NCBI RefSeq assembly: GCF_010731715.1
Contig: NZ_AP022587.1
Location: 620,001-684,000, forward strand
Length of the DNA stretch: 64,000 nucleotides
From: Mycobacterium stomatepiae
GTDB taxonomy: Bacteria > Actinomycetota > Actinomycetes > Mycobacteriales > Mycobacteriaceae
Direction of reading: 5' to 3'
Part shown: positions 34,333-44,981 of the stretch, one piece after another
Layout: every line of letters starts with the position of its first letter
Numbering within the stretch: the first letter of the stretch is position 1
The notes under the pieces: model-generated
The model's input: the letters and a program-made list of their open reading frames with translations, nothing else
What the model was told of the DNA's origin: nothing
Database searches by the model: none
Translations under genes and position numbers: made by a program

Positions 34333-35400
34333 CTAATTCAGCGCGTAGAAGCGTTGGGCGTTGAGTCCGCCGATCTTTTCCCGTGCCGCTTCGCTGATGT
34401 CGGCGCGGGTGCGCAGGTGCTTGGTGCTCTCCGGCCACTCCCCGTCCCAGTGCGGGTAGTCGCTGGCGAACATGATGAAGTCGGCGCCCAGCACATCGAT
34501 CACGCCGGGCAGGATCGGTTCTCCCGGCTGGCACGTCACGAAAATGTTTCCCGCGGAAAGGTATTCATGCGGATCGCGCCGCCAGCCGTGCTCTACCCAA
34601 TCCCCTCGCTTCTCGTAATGCTCGTGGAGGCGGTCGATGAAGAACGGCACCCAGCCGGCGCCCGCCTCGAGAAAGGCGACCCGCAATTGGGGATGGCGCT
34701 CGAAGACGCCGCCGGAGACCATCGCGGTCATCGCCGTCATCTGGTCGAACGGGAAGCTGATGCAGTGCACTTGGATGTAATTGGTGAAGCGGTCCACACC
34801 GATTTTCGGCAGATGAATTCCGGGGGCACCATGAACGCCCAGTGGCATCCCAAGTTCAACCGCGGCGGCGTAGAACGAGTCGAGATCGGGATGGTCCAGA
34901 TTGCGGGTCTTCAGCGCCGGCGGGACGAGGGTCGCCACCAGCCCGAGCTCTTTGGCCTCGGTCATGACGTCAATCGCCAGCTGCCCGTACTCGATCGGCG
35001 TCACGGCCACGCCGCGCAACCGGCCGCCCGACGAAGCGCAGTAGTCCGCGATCCACTGGTTGTAGAGCCGCGCGAATCCCGCTGCGAATTCCGGGTCTTC
35101 GAGGCTCGGGGCGCAGAGCCCGAGGCTCGGGTACAACACCATCGTGTCGATGTGGACGCGGTCGGCGTCGCCCAGCACGCCGTCGGGCGACGAGCAGTTG
35201 ATGTCGGGCGACTTGCTGATCCCGTGCTCGGGTGGACAGCCGGCGCCCGGGCCGCGATCCTCGGGATAGTTGCGGCCTTCGATCATCAGCCGCAAGCGTC
35301 GATTGGTGCTCGGCTTTACGTGATCGGGCCAGCGCTTGATCGCTTCGACTGCCAGCGTGGAGTTTTCCGCGACATGTCCATCGGCGTCGATGATTCGCAT
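34333..35400 (-). CDS. Amidohydrolase-2 family protein
   Basis: Metal-dependent TIM-barrel hydrolase or decarboxylase of 355 residues. Seen: the N-terminal MRIIDADGHVAENST (an HxH-type motif reduced to DGH), LGMPLGVHGAPGIH, FEAGAGW-like FLEAGAGWVPFFIDR, and FASDYPHWDGEWPES with the C-terminal aspartate ligand. This is the ACMSD/o-pyrocatechuate decarboxylase branch. The start at 35400 aligns the first motif; the frame continues upstream without similarity. It is divergent from the broken nanT, with a 77-bp gap. Confidence 0.87.
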   Translation of the reverse strand: MRIIDADGHVAENSTLAVEAIKRWPDHVKPSTNRRLRLMIEGRNYPEDRGPGAGCPPEHGISKSPDINCSSPDGVLGDADRVHIDTMVLYPSLGLCAPSLEDPEFAAGFARLYNQWIADYCASSGGRLRGVAVTPIEYGQLAIDVMTEAKELGLVATLVPPALKTRNLDHPDLDSFYAAAVELGMPLGVHGAPGIHLPKIGVDRFTNYIQVHCISFPFDQMTAMTAMVSGGVFERHPQLRVAFLEAGAGWVPFFIDRLHEHYEKRGDWVEHGWRRDPHEYLSAGNIFVTCQPGEPILPGVIDVLGADFIMFASDYPHWDGEWPESTKHLRTRADISEAAREKIGGLNAQRFYALN

Positions 35401-35477
35401 GTATTGCGAACTTACTCCCGCTGTTTTCACTATGGAACGGGCTCGCGTAAATGCGCGGCGTGCGCCAGGATGCTGTT

Positions 35478-36741
35478 GTGACAACACAAAAGATCAGCGC
35501 CGATCAGCGAAATTCATTCATCGCCGCAATGCTCGGCTGGACGATGGACGCCTTCGACTACTTCATCGTGGTGTTCGTCTACGCCGATATCGCCAAGACT
35601 TTCCACCACAGCAAGGCCGAAGTCGCATTCATTACGACGGCGACCCTGGCGATGCGCCCCGTGGGTGCCTTGTTGTTCGGGCTCTGGGCCGATCGAGTGG
35701 GACGACGGACGCCGTTGATGGTGGACGTGATCTTTTACTCCGTCGTCGGCTTCCTGTGCGCATTCGCGCCCAACTTCACCGTCCTGGTGATCCTGCGGCT
35801 GCTGTACGGCCTTGGGATGGGCGGTGAATGGGGGCTGGGCGCCGCGCTCGCGATGGAGAAGGTTCCCGTCGAGCGGCGCGGCTTCTTCTCCGGCCTGCTG
35901 CAGGAGGGCTACGCCTTCGGTTACCTGCTGGCCAGTGTCGGATCGCTGGTGGTGATGGACTGGCTGGGGTTGTCGTGGCGCTGGTTGTTCGGCCTGTCGA
36001 TCATCCCGGTACTGATCAGCCTGATCATCCGGTACCGGGTGCAGGAGTCGGAGGTGTGGGAGGCCGCCCAGGACCAGATGAAGCTCACCAACACCAAAGT
36101 CACGGACGTGCTGCGCGACGGCAAGATCGTTCGCCGGTTCTTCTACCTGGTACTGCTGATGACCGCCTTCAACTGGATGAGCCACGGCACGCAGGACGTC
36201 TACCCGACCTTCTTGGGTTCGACGGCCAACCACGGCGCCGGTCTGGACAGCGTGACCGTCAAGTGGATCGTGGTGGTCTACAACATCGGTGCCATCATCG
36301 CCGGTCTGTTCTTCGGTTCCATGTCGCAACGGTTCAGCCGCCGCTACACCGTGGTCTTCTGTGCGATCTTGGGGCTGCCCATCGTCCCGCTCTTCGCCTT
36401 TTCGCGGACCGCGGCGATGCTGTGCCTCGGTTCGTTTTTGATGCAGGTCTGCGTGCAGGGCGCCTGGGGGGGTAATACCCGCGCACCTGACCGAGTTGTC
36501 GCCGGATGCCATCCGCGGCCTGTATCCCGGGGTGACCTACCAGCTCGGGAATCTGCTCGCCGCCTTCAGCCTGCCGATCCAGGAACGACTTGCCGAGACG
36601 CACGGCTATCCGTTCGCGCTGGCCGCCACGATCGTACCGGTGTTGGTGGCGGTGGCGTTCCTGACGCTGATCGGTAAGGACGCGACCGGACTTCGCTTCG
36701 GAACCGCCGAAACTGCTTTCCTGCCAACTGAAGTGAAGTGA
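35478..36741 (+). pseudogene. nanT: nanT-like MFS transporter with G-tract frameshift
   Basis: Major facilitator transporter. From GTG 35478 the frame gives about 330 residues with MFS signatures ([60 protein letters not shown]). At a run of seven G (36466-36472) the match moves to another frame, which continues [20 protein letters not shown] to LPTEVK. Six G would restore one protein of about 420 residues, the length of M. tuberculosis NanT (Rv1902c). NanT is annotated as a sialic acid symporter, though substrate in mycobacteria is unproven. Frameshift, phase variation or sequencing error cannot be told apart here. Confidence 0.85.
36466..36472 (+). repeat. G7 homopolymer at the nanT frameshift
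   Basis: Seven G in a row follow GCCT. With six, GCC TGG GGG GTA ATA CCC would keep one frame through the conserved GAWGVIPAHL region. Homopolymers of this kind are hot spots for slippage and for sequencing error. Confidence 0.8.
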
Positions 36742-36742
36742 T

Positions 36743-38029
36743 TTAAAGCGGCGCTTGCTCGCTCAGCGCGCGCCGCAGCATATGCATCGCGACCGTCGCC
36801 GAGCGCTCACGCACATCGGAGCGATTCCCGGGCAGCCGCAACGTCCGGGTGACTATCTGGTCCGCGGCGCCGGGGCCGCCAAGGCGAACGGTGAAGCAGA
36901 CCGTTCCGACCGGCTTCTCCGGCGTTCCCCCGCCGGGCCCGGCGATGCCGGTGATCGCGACGGCGGTGTCGGCGCCGAAGCGCTGCAACGCGCCGGCCGC
37001 CATCGCCTCGGCCACCGGTTCGGACACCGCGCCGTGTGTGTCGATCAGCGCCGCATCGACGCCGAGCAGCCGCACCTTGGCTTCGTTGGAGTAGCTCACG
37101 ACGCCGCCCATCACGTAGTCGGACGAGCCGGGCCGGTCGGTCAAGCGCGCGGCCACCAGCCCGGCGGTACAGGACTCCGCGGTGGCTATCCGCCGCCCGG
37201 ACAGTAGCCGGGCGACCACGTCGTCCACCTGGGAGCCGTCTTCGGAGTACAGCTGCTGAGAGTGCCGGTCGCGCAGCAGCTGGGTCAGTTGGCCGTAGGC
37301 CTGCGCCGCGTCCGGCTCGTAACGGGTGACGATCTCGATCTCGCCGCGCCGAAGACAGGTCGTGATCTCCAGCGACTTGAATCCGGTGACGGAATTCTGG
37401 GCGTCACGTAGCGTCTCGGCCAGCCCCGACTCGGGCAGCCCGAACATCCGGATGGTCTCCTGGCGATAGATCGTCCGGCCGGCGATCGCCTGTTGCGCGG
37501 CGGGAGTGTCGATGGCCTTGTGCCACATCGGCTGGAGCTCACGTGGGGGCCCGGGAAGCACGATCACGGTGGGCTTTCCGGGCACCACGACGGCCGGGGC
37601 GGTGCCCACCGGATCGAGGACCTGCGCACCGGCCGGAACCATCGCCTGCTTGCGGTTAGCGGCGCGCACCGCATCGAAGCTCTCCGAATCGAAGTGCGCC
37701 ATAAGCCTTTTGAGAATATTGGCGATCTTGCCTTCGACTTCCTCGTCGAGTCGCAGTTCGCGCTGACAGAAGCGGGCCACCACCTCGACGGTCATGTCGT
37801 CGGCCGTCGGACCCAGCCCACCGCTGGTGACGATCAGGTCCACGCCTTGGGCGGCCATGAAGCGCAGTTGTGCCTCGATGTCGGAGGGACGATCGCCGCA
37901 GATGGTGATGTGTGCCAGCTCCACGCCCAGTTCGAGCAGCCGGTCGGCGATCCACGGGCCGTTTCTGTCTTGGACGCGTCCGGTGAGGACTTCGGTTCCG
38001 GTGACGACGATGCCTGCGCGTGCGCTCAC
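36743..38029 (-). CDS. cinA: CinA-like competence/damage-inducible protein
   Basis: Protein of 428 residues with both CinA domains. N-terminal molybdopterin-binding-like (MoCF) domain: [19 protein letters not shown] and [20 protein letters not shown]; this domain has ADP-ribose pyrophosphatase activity in characterised members. C-terminal amidohydrolase domain: [20 protein letters not shown] with the catalytic serine, and [20 protein letters not shown]; this domain deamidates NMN in some members. Length matches Rv1901. GTG start at 38029. It ends 1 bp after the nanT stop. Confidence 0.95.
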   Translation of the reverse strand: MSARAGIVVTGTEVLTGRVQDRNGPWIADRLLELGVELAHITICGDRPSDIEAQLRFMAAQGVDLIVTSGGLGPTADDMTVEVVARFCQRELRLDEEVEGKIANILKRLMAHFDSESFDAVRAANRKQAMVPAGAQVLDPVGTAPAVVVPGKPTVIVLPGPPRELQPMWHKAIDTPAAQQAIAGRTIYRQETIRMFGLPESGLAETLRDAQNSVTGFKSLEITTCLRRGEIEIVTRYEPDAAQAYGQLTQLLRDRHSQQLYSEDGSQVDDVVARLLSGRRIATAESCTAGLVAARLTDRPGSSDYVMGGVVSYSNEAKVRLLGVDAALIDTHGAVSEPVAEAMAAGALQRFGADTAVAITGIAGPGGGTPEKPVGTVCFTVRLGGPGAADQIVTRTLRLPGNRSDVRERSATVAMHMLRRALSEQAPL

Positions 38030-38065
38030 CGGAACGAGCCTACTGGCGCGGCCGTCGGAGTCGCG

Positions 38066-38371
38066 CTAACCCTCGGCGAGGTAGCGCTCGACCGTCGCGA
38101 CTTTTTCGGTCATCGCATCGTGGACGCCGGCTCGCATGTCCACCTTGATCACCGTGCTGACCCTGGGGGAACGGGCCGCTACGGCCTCGACGGCGCGCTG
38201 CACAACCGCCATCACTTCCGCCCAGGTGTCGCCCTCGATCGCGGTGAACATCGAGTCCGTCTTGTTGGGTAGCCCGGACTCGCGCACCACCCGCACCGCC
38301 TCGGCGACGATCTCGCCGACGCCCTCGCCGACACCGAGCGGGGTGACGGAAAACGCGACTAGGACAGACAC
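38066..38371 (-). CDS. MTH1187/YqgV-family protein (Rv1898 homologue)
   Basis: Protein of 101 residues of the thiamine-binding-like MTH1187 family, a ferredoxin-like fold that forms tetramers: [55 protein letters not shown] 38371 gives the family length. It is 36 bp upstream of cinA on the same strand and divergent from dtd. In M. tuberculosis lipJ and lppD lie between cinA and this gene; they are missing here. Confidence 0.9.
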   Translation of the reverse strand: MSVLVAFSVTPLGVGEGVGEIVAEAVRVVRESGLPNKTDSMFTAIEGDTWAEVMAVVQRAVEAVAARSPRVSTVIKVDMRAGVHDAMTEKVATVERYLAEG

Positions 38372-38409
38372 GTGACGAGCGTACCCATCCGGCCTGGCAG
38401 CATCGAACC

Positions 38410-38841
38410 ATGCGGGTTCTGGTGCAACGGGTCTCGTCGGCAGCGGTGGCCATCGACGGCCAGGTGGTGGGTGCCATCCGGCCCGACAGCCAGGGGCTGC
38501 TGGCATTTGTCGGCGTCACTCACGGCGACGATGTCGACAAGGCGCACCGACTGGCCGAAAAGCTCTGGAACCTACGCATTCTCGCCGACGAACGCTCCGC
38601 GGCCGATATCGGCGCACCGATCCTGGTGGTCAGCCAGTTCACGCTCTATGCCGACACCGCGAAAGGCCGCCGGCCGTCCTGGAACGCCGCGGCTCCCGGT
38701 CCGGTCGCCGAGCCACTGGTCGCGGCGTTCGCGGAGGCGTTGCGCGGGTTGGGCGCCCGCGTCGAAACCGGCGTGTTCGGAGCGCATATGCAGGTCGAAT
38801 TGGTCAACGACGGACCGGTAACGGTGTTTCTCGAGCTGTGA
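38410..38841 (+). CDS. dtd: D-aminoacyl-tRNA deacylase
   Basis: Cytosolic proofreading enzyme of 143 residues that removes D-amino acids (and glycine mischarged on tRNA-Ala) from tRNA. Seen: the two signature motifs [10 protein letters not shown] and [12 protein letters not shown] (the Gly-Pro gate), and [17 protein letters not shown] at the N-terminus. Length is standard. It matches Rv1897c. Confidence 0.96.
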   Translation: MRVLVQRVSSAAVAIDGQVVGAIRPDSQGLLAFVGVTHGDDVDKAHRLAEKLWNLRILADERSAADIGAPILVVSQFTLYADTAKGRRPSWNAAAPGPVAEPLVAAFAEALRGLGARVETGVFGAHMQVELVNDGPVTVFLEL

Positions 38842-38895
38842 ACCGGCCCGCGCGGGTACCTTGGATGCTGGCCGATCGAAACAGGAGGGGCGACC

Positions 38896-39819
38896 ATGAG
38901 CACCGCGCCTGAATCCGGGCCCGCATTCGGCTCGCTCCGTTCCGATGACGACCAATGGGACATCGTCAGCAGCGTCGGTTATACCGCTCTCCTGGTGGCG
39001 GGATGGCGTGCCCTGCATGCCGTGAGCGCGCAACCGCTGGTCCGAGACGAATACGCGAAGGTGTTCATCGCGGCATCACAGGACTCGTATTTGGCCGGTG
39101 CGCTTGCCAATCCGGGCACCACCGACGATGAGACCGCGTTTCCGCGTCTCTACGGTGTGCAAACGCGGTTCTTCGACGACTTTTTCGGCTCCGCCGCCGA
39201 CGCGGGTATCCGACAGGCGGTGATCGTCGCCGCTGGTTTGGACTCCCGGTCATATCGCCTCGAATGGCCGCCCGGAACAAGTGTTTTCGAAATCGACCTG
39301 CCGAAAGTCCTGGAATTCAAGGCCGCCGTGCTGGGCGAGCATGGGGCGGTGCCGAAGGCGTCGCGGATTGAGGTCGCCGCCGACTTGCGCACCGACTGGT
39401 CCAGACCGCTGGAAGCGGCGGGCTTTGACACCGAAACGCCGTGCGCCTGGTCGGTGGAGGGCATACTCCCCTACCTGACCGATGACGCCCAGAACACGCT
39501 CTTCACCCGGATCAGCGGACTCAGCGCACCCGGCAGCCGAATCGCCATCGGCGCACTGGGATCGCGACTGGACCACGACCAGCTCGAAGCGCTGGAAACC
39601 AACCATCCCGGGGTCAACAAGTCCGGCGATGTGGACTTCTCCTCGCTTACCTACGAACCCAAGGGAGACCCCGCCGAATGGCTGGCCGCACACGGCTGGA
39701 GCGTTGGGCCCGTCCGCAACACCCTTGACTTGCAGGCCGGCTACGGCATGACACCACCCGACGTCGACGTGAAAATCGACGCTTTCATGCATTCGCAGTA
39801 CATAACGGCAACCCGGTAA
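38896..39819 (+). CDS. SAM-dependent methyltransferase (Rv1896c homologue)
   Basis: Putative class I O-methyltransferase of 307 residues in the mycobacterial LCMT/PPM-like family (TIGR00027). Seen: [40 protein letters not shown], and the SAM-binding region [20 protein letters not shown] followed by [25 protein letters not shown] precedes the ATG. A paralogue lies at 51242. Substrate unknown. In M. tuberculosis Rv1896c is in the same place. Confidence 0.92.
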   Translation: MSTAPESGPAFGSLRSDDDQWDIVSSVGYTALLVAGWRALHAVSAQPLVRDEYAKVFIAASQDSYLAGALANPGTTDDETAFPRLYGVQTRFFDDFFGSAADAGIRQAVIVAAGLDSRSYRLEWPPGTSVFEIDLPKVLEFKAAVLGEHGAVPKASRIEVAADLRTDWSRPLEAAGFDTETPCAWSVEGILPYLTDDAQNTLFTRISGLSAPGSRIAIGALGSRLDHDQLEALETNHPGVNKSGDVDFSSLTYEPKGDPAEWLAAHGWSVGPVRNTLDLQAGYGMTPPDVDVKIDAFMHSQYITATR

Positions 39820-39833
39820 CGGATGGAGTCGAC

Positions 39834-40622
39834 GTGGTGACCATGACGATGCTCTCGCCCCCCGACGCCATTGCCGAGATCGCGGCCAGTTCACCGGGAC
39901 CGCGAGTCGGCGCATTCTTCGATCTGGACGGCACTTTGGTCGACGGCTTCACCGCGGCGGTTCACGTGGGCGACCGGATCCGGCGCCGGCAGGTCGGGCT
40001 TGGCGAGCTTGCCGGCGTGTTCGAGGCCGCGCTGCGATATCGATTCGGCCGCCTGGAATTCGAGCATCTCATCACGCGGTCGGCGGGCTACCTGCAGGGC
40101 CAATCACTGGTCGAACTCGACGAGCTGGGTGAGCGGTTGTTCGTCGAACGTGTTGTGTCACGCCTGTATTCGCACATGCGCGAAATCGTTCAAGCACACC
40201 AAGAACGCGGTCACACCGTGGTGCTGAGCTCATCGGCGCTGTCGATTCGAGCGCTGCCGGTCGCTCGTTTTCTCGGTATCTCCAACGTGCAGTGCAACCG
40301 TTTCGAGCTTGACGAGCACGGACTCCTGACCGGCGGAATCGTCCAACCGATCGTGTGGGGCACAACGAAAGCGTCCGCGGTACAACAGTTCTGCGTAGAA
40401 AACGATGTCGCGGTCCAACACAGCTACTTCTATGCCGATGGCGACGAGGATGCCGCATCAATGTCGGTGGTCGGCCACCCGCGACCGGTGAACCCCCGCT
40501 CGGGCCTGGCCGCCGCGGCCGCGGCGAACGGCTGGCCGGTGATGTGCCTCGCCTCGGTGCGACGCCGGCCGATGCGGCCCCTGCGCTATCTGCCGAACCA
40601 CGTTCGCCGCGAAGGGCATTAA
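39834..40622 (+). CDS. HAD-IB family phosphatase
   Basis: HAD hydrolase of 262 residues. Seen: motif I FFDLDGTLVDGF, motif II VVLSSSALSI, the lysine in TTKASAVQQF, and motif IV FYADGDEDAASMSVVG. These fit the SerB/HAD-IB subgroup, often found fused to acyltransferases in mycobacteria, although no acyltransferase domain is present here. A putative phosphatase on a lipid or sugar phosphate is the best guess. GTG 39834 is used; an ATG two codons later is also possible. It is convergent with the broken alcohol dehydrogenase, with a 4-bp overlap. Confidence 0.87.
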   Translation: MVTMTMLSPPDAIAEIAASSPGPRVGAFFDLDGTLVDGFTAAVHVGDRIRRRQVGLGELAGVFEAALRYRFGRLEFEHLITRSAGYLQGQSLVELDELGERLFVERVVSRLYSHMREIVQAHQERGHTVVLSSSALSIRALPVARFLGISNVQCNRFELDEHGLLTGGIVQPIVWGTTKASAVQQFCVENDVAVQHSYFYADGDEDAASMSVVGHPRPVNPRSGLAAAAAANGWPVMCLASVRRRPMRPLRYLPNHVRREGH

Positions 40623-41574
40623 GGCTTCAGCAGAATTTTCACGTCGTCGCCCGATCGCGACTCGGCGGTCGCATATCCCTTGGCCGCTTCGTCCAAGGGC
40701 ATCGACGTGGTAAGGATGCCGTCGACGTCGAGCCGGCCGGACTGCAGCAGCGGGATCAACTCCGGCCAGGTCCGCTGAACCGGCGCCGTGGTGAATCGCA
40801 TGGTGGTGCTGCGGATCAGGCAACCCAGCGCGTTGAGCGGGAACGGATTCATGTCGTGTACGCCGACCACCGAAACGGTGCCTCCTGGCCGGACGGTGTT
40901 GATCGCGTCGGTCAGGGAGGCATCGGTGGCGACGGCATCGATCACCGCGTCGGCGCCGCGTCCGCCGGTGGCCGCCATGATCGCCTCGAGAGCCGGCGCT
41001 TTGACCGGCGTCGCACCCCACCGTGCCGCACGGTCTAGGCGACCGTCGACCATGTCGATCGCGAAAACCGTTGCAGCGCCTTGGAAACAGGCGCTACGCA
41101 GCGCGCACAGCCCCACCGCTCCCAAACCGATGACCGCGACGGTGCCGCCGAACGGAATGTCGGCGCGCTGCGCCGCCGCCCAGCCGGTGGCCAGATTGTC
41201 GGTGAGCAGCAGCGCCTGTTCGGTGCTGATGCCCTCGGGCACCTTCAGCAGCTGAAAATCGGCGGCGGGCACCGCGAGCAGATCGGCTTGCGCACCGCCG
41301 AGCAAACCCCCGCCGAAGATCTGAAAGCCCGAGTAGCACATGACCGGATCGCGGGTGGCGCATCCCGGGCAGCTGCCACAGCCCGTCACCGACGACACCA
41401 TCCCAGCGCGATCGGTTCGGGCATCGGGAAATCGGCCTCGCAGAAGTGCAGGTCGGATCCACAGATGCCGGCGGCGGTGACTTCGACGATCGCTGCGTCG
41501 GGGCCGGGAAGTACGGGATCGGGACGGGTATCGACCCGGATGTTTCGGGGTCCATCGACGACTACCGTGCGCAT
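40619..41574 (-). pseudogene. Zn-dependent alcohol dehydrogenase with internal deletion (Rv1895 homologue)
   Basis: From ATG 41574 the frame reads MRTVVVDGPRNIRVDTRPDP and AGICGSDLHFCEADFPMPEP, a zinc dehydrogenase N-terminus, then stops soon after IALG. A different frame (from about 41401) continues MVSSVTGCGSCPGCATRDPV with the structural zinc cysteines and a full NAD domain (AVIGLGAVGLCALRSACFQG). The GHE zinc-ligand motif and about 20 residues that should lie between are missing, so a deletion not divisible by three removed them. It matches Rv1895, which is intact in M. tuberculosis. Confidence 0.87.
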
Positions 41575-41600
41575 AGTGCGGTGCTCACTTCCTGGTCGAA

Positions 41601-43535
41601 TTACGAACTACGGTGCCGCACAACAAATTGCGACCAGTCGGGCTCGCGCACCGCGGCCCAGTACTCGTTGAGGCGCCACGGGCTGACGGTGTGGATCTCA
41701 CCGTCGGCGTTCTTGAAATACGAATGTTTGACCGCGGGATGAGACCACACCATCTTCTTGATCTGGGTCTGCGTCCGTCGGTGCCAGTCGGTCGCGGCGC
41801 CGGTCTTGGGTTCCATCGAGTGCACGTCGGCGTCGGCCAGCCGCTGCAGGCACTGGTCGATGTAGCGCATCTGCAATTCGGACTGGAAGATCAGGCTGCC
41901 GCCGTGCGCGAGATGGGTGCCGGGTCCATAGATGATGAAGAAGTTGGGAAAATCCGGGACGGTGATGCCCAGGTAGGCATACGGACGGCTCCCCCACATC
42001 TCGTGCAGGTCAATTCCGTTGCGGCCGGTGACTTTCAGCGGCCACAACACGTCGGTGTGCCGGAACCCCGTGGCGTAGACGATGACGTCGACCTCGTGCT
42101 CTGCACCGTCGTCCGTGACGACCCCGCGGGGGGTGATCCGCCGGATCGTGGTGCGGACCAGTTCAACGTTGTCGCGCTGCAGGGTCTGTAGCCAGCTGCC
42201 GTTATCCTGCAGCGTGCGCTTTCCGCAGGCGGGATAGTCGGGCATCACCTTGGCCAGCAGATCGTCATCGTCGCCGACCTGGCTGGTGATCCACTGCGAG
42301 AACATCATCGCGGCGGCGGCGTTGATGTCGCTGACGGCCGCGCCCTGGTCGGCATAGTTGGGATCCCCTTCCGCGGCGTTGAGGCCCTTGTCCGAACCGG
42401 GCCACAACACCAGGAACCGATACCAGCGCCCGTAGAACGGCAGGTTGCGCATCGCCCAGCGCACTCCGTCGCCGACCTCGTCGTGGTACATCGGGTTCGG
42501 GAACATCCACTGGGCGGTCCGCTGGAACACCGTCAGATGCCCGACGTCTTCGGCGATGGCCGGCGCGATCTGGAAGCCGCTGGCGCCGGCACCGATCAAG
42601 GCGACCCGCTTACCCGTGAGGTCGACCGAGTGATCCCAGGCCGCGGAGTGAAAAGACGGTCCCGCGAAACTGTCGGCGCCCTCGAATTCGGGGATCGGCG
42701 GCCGATCGAGCTGACCGACGGCGGTGATCAGAGCGCGCACCCGAAGCGTGCTGGTCTGCCCGTCGCCGTCGCGCAGCGAAACGCTCCAGATCCCCTCGAC
42801 GTCGTCCCATTCGGCCGCGAGAACCTCGGTGTTCCAACGAATGTGCTCGGCAAGGTCATGCCTGTTCATCACCTTGGTGAAGTAATGCTGCAGCTCGTCC
42901 TGCTCCGCGAAGAAGTGGGTCCAATCGCTGTTGGGTTCGAAGCTGTAGCAATAGAAGTGGTTGGCCACATCGACCCGGGCTCCGGGATAGCTGTTCTCCC
43001 ACCATGTTCCGCCGGGGCCGGCGTTCTTCTCCACGATCGTGAACGGGATGTTGGCTTGTCGCAGCCGGACGCCGGCCAACAGGCCGGACTCCCCGCACCC
43101 GACGACGAGCACCGGGACGTCGGCCGCGCGCTCGGCGGGTATTGGCACCGGCCGGCGTGGGTCGGCCCCGTCGAGGTCGAGTTCTTCGCCGACCAGGGGC
43201 AAGTAGTCGTCGGGAACGTGTTCGCAGGCCGCCCAGTCCATCATTTCCCTGACCAGTTCCGGGCTCAGGGGCTCCGGCTCGGGGCAGCCGCGGTCGCGAT
43301 ATTCGCTGATGACGGTCAGCGCCTCGGCGCGGGCGCGGGCCTTGTCCTCCTCCGACATGAACCCCTGCACCTCGTTGAGGAAGATGCCCATCTGCTTGTA
43401 GTCGCGGATGAATCGCGGGTCGCCGGTGATGTGGACCAGCGACAGCAGCAGCGTGGGAATGCTGACGTCCTCTAAGGCCGCCGCGATTTCCGGCGTCGAC
43501 GTGGTGAAAGGGCGGCCGGAGTAGGGGCTGCGCAT
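41601..43535 (-). CDS. Baeyer-Villiger-type flavin monooxygenase
   Basis: FAD and NADPH enzyme of 644 residues. Seen: a roughly 140-residue N-terminal helical extension, the FAD motif VLVVGCGESGLLAGVRLRQA, GGTWWENSYPGARVD, the BVMO fingerprint FAGPSFHSAAWD (FxGxxxHxxxW), the NADPH motif VALIGAGASGFQIAPAIAED, and ATGFRHTDVLWPL. The length and extension match the 4-hydroxyacetophenone monooxygenase group, which oxygenates ketones to esters or lactones. AAAGGAACGGCTCG precedes the ATG. Substrate is unknown; steroid or terpene ketones are plausible given nearby genes. Confidence 0.92.
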   Translation of the reverse strand: MRSPYSGRPFTTSTPEIAAALEDVSIPTLLLSLVHITGDPRFIRDYKQMGIFLNEVQGFMSEEDKARARAEALTVISEYRDRGCPEPEPLSPELVREMMDWAACEHVPDDYLPLVGEELDLDGADPRRPVPIPAERAADVPVLVVGCGESGLLAGVRLRQANIPFTIVEKNAGPGGTWWENSYPGARVDVANHFYCYSFEPNSDWTHFFAEQDELQHYFTKVMNRHDLAEHIRWNTEVLAAEWDDVEGIWSVSLRDGDGQTSTLRVRALITAVGQLDRPPIPEFEGADSFAGPSFHSAAWDHSVDLTGKRVALIGAGASGFQIAPAIAEDVGHLTVFQRTAQWMFPNPMYHDEVGDGVRWAMRNLPFYGRWYRFLVLWPGSDKGLNAAEGDPNYADQGAAVSDINAAAAMMFSQWITSQVGDDDDLLAKVMPDYPACGKRTLQDNGSWLQTLQRDNVELVRTTIRRITPRGVVTDDGAEHEVDVIVYATGFRHTDVLWPLKVTGRNGIDLHEMWGSRPYAYLGITVPDFPNFFIIYGPGTHLAHGGSLIFQSELQMRYIDQCLQRLADADVHSMEPKTGAATDWHRRTQTQIKKMVWSHPAVKHSYFKNADGEIHTVSPWRLNEYWAAVREPDWSQFVVRHRSS

Positions 43536-43567
43536 CGAGCCGTTCCTTTCGTTGGACGGGGGATCCT

Positions 43568-43592
43568 ATTACGCTACTCGCCGTTTCGTAAT
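43568..43592. promoter_or_regulatory. Inverted repeat upstream of the Baeyer-Villiger monooxygenase
   Basis: ATTACG and CGTAAT flank a 13-bp spacer about 33 bp before the gene start. A related block (CTACGCTACCCGCTG) follows, resembling TTACGCTACTCGCCG inside the repeat. This may be an operator; no factor is assigned. Confidence 0.3.
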
Positions 43593-43628
43593 TGGCAGCA
43601 CTACGCTACCCGCTGCCGACGGAGCGGA

Positions 43629-44981
43629 TCAAGGGTCGTCGCCCAGCAACCTCTCGGGTTGGTGGAAGGTGTTGACTCGCGGTTCGCTTCGATCGAGATG
43701 CGGCGGCGGGATCCATTCGGTGTCGCCGTTGGCGCGGTGGCGGGTCTGCCAGCCGCCGGGCTTGATCAACCGATGGTGCGGCCCGCAGGCGAACGTGAGG
43801 TTGTCCATATCCGTTGACCGGCATATCGCGTAGTCGTCGATGTGGTGGACTTCGCAAAGATAACCGGGTACGTCACAGCCGGGCGCAGAGCAGCCACGGT
43901 CCTTGGCGTAGAGCATAATTCGTTGCCCCGGAGACGCCAATCGCTTGGCGTGATGAAGGGCTATCGGGCGGCCGTTGTCGAAAATCGCCAGATAGTGGTG
44001 GGCATGGCGGGCCATGCGGATGACGTCGCTCATGGGTAACAGGGTGCCGCCGCCGGTGAGAGCGGTGCCCGCCGCGGCTTCCAATTCTTGGAGCGTTGTG
44101 GTCACGATGATGGTTGCGGGTAACCCGTTGTGCTGGCCCAGTTCTCCACTTGCCAGTACCGAGCGCAGCACGGCCAGTAGTCCATCATGGTTGCGCTGGC
44201 TCGCCGAACGCGAGTCTCGCTGGATTGCTTCCTCCCCCGGCGAGCCGTCGATCACCGGGGTGGGGTCGTCGGGGTTGCACATACCGGGGGCGGCCAACTT
44301 CGCCAGCACGGCCTCCAAAGTGGCGCGCGTCTGCGCAGTCAGCCAGCCGCTGAGCCGCGACATTCCATCGATTTCCTGCTTGCCCAGCAGCAGCCCGCGC
44401 CGTCGCGCGCGATCGACGTCGCTGAAGTTGCCGTCGGGGTTGATGCAATAGGCGAGCCGGTCTGCCAGCTTGCGCACCTGCTCGGGGCGAAATTCGATGG
44501 CCCGCTGAGCCAATTGTTGTTCGGCGAGGGCTTGGGTCTCCGCGTCGAGCCAGGCCGGCAATTGGTCGAAGAACTGGCGGATGACCCTTACGTGGCCGGC
44601 CCCGATGGCGCCGTCGTGCTGTGCCGCGGCCGTGGCCGGCAAGCGGGGTTCCAGCTGCTCGCCGGTCAGTGCGCGACGTGGCCCCAGATCGTCGGCCTCG
44701 GCTACCCGTCGTGCCGACTCGGCTCGGCTGATACGTAAGCGGTCGGCCAATGCATGCGAGAGTTTTCCGCCCAGTTCGTCAGGGATTGCCTGCTCGACCA
44801 GTTGATTGATCAGCTGGTGACCGGGAACTTGGAGTCGGCGCGTCTCGCGCTCGAGTACCTCCAACAGCCCCAGGCGCTCGGGGGTGGTCAGTGAATCGTA
44901 GGAGTGGCGTTGGATGCGGGAGACGACGGCGCGCAACGCGTCGTAGTCCGCCTGCAGCTCCTCGCGACTACTCGAACTCAT
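43629..44981 (-). CDS. DUF222/HNH endonuclease domain protein (13E12 repeat family)
   Basis: Protein of 450 residues of the mycobacterial 13E12/REP13E12 family. A DUF222 region ([20 protein letters not shown] ... [20 protein letters not shown]) is followed by a C-terminal HNH nuclease: [20 protein letters not shown] and [14 protein letters not shown], with the zinc cysteines and catalytic histidines. The start at 44981 (MSSSSREEL) is preferred to an upstream ATG because it gives the family N-terminus. Copies are repeated in mycobacterial genomes and one carries the phage phiRv1 attachment site. No transposase, integrase or att site is seen here. Confidence 0.9.
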   Translation of the reverse strand: MSSSSREELQADYDALRAVVSRIQRHSYDSLTTPERLGLLEVLERETRRLQVPGHQLINQLVEQAIPDELGGKLSHALADRLRISRAESARRVAEADDLGPRRALTGEQLEPRLPATAAAQHDGAIGAGHVRVIRQFFDQLPAWLDAETQALAEQQLAQRAIEFRPEQVRKLADRLAYCINPDGNFSDVDRARRRGLLLGKQEIDGMSRLSGWLTAQTRATLEAVLAKLAAPGMCNPDDPTPVIDGSPGEEAIQRDSRSASQRNHDGLLAVLRSVLASGELGQHNGLPATIIVTTTLQELEAAAGTALTGGGTLLPMSDVIRMARHAHHYLAIFDNGRPIALHHAKRLASPGQRIMLYAKDRGCSAPGCDVPGYLCEVHHIDDYAICRSTDMDNLTFACGPHHRLIKPGGWQTRHRANGDTEWIPPPHLDRSEPRVNTFHQPERLLGDDP

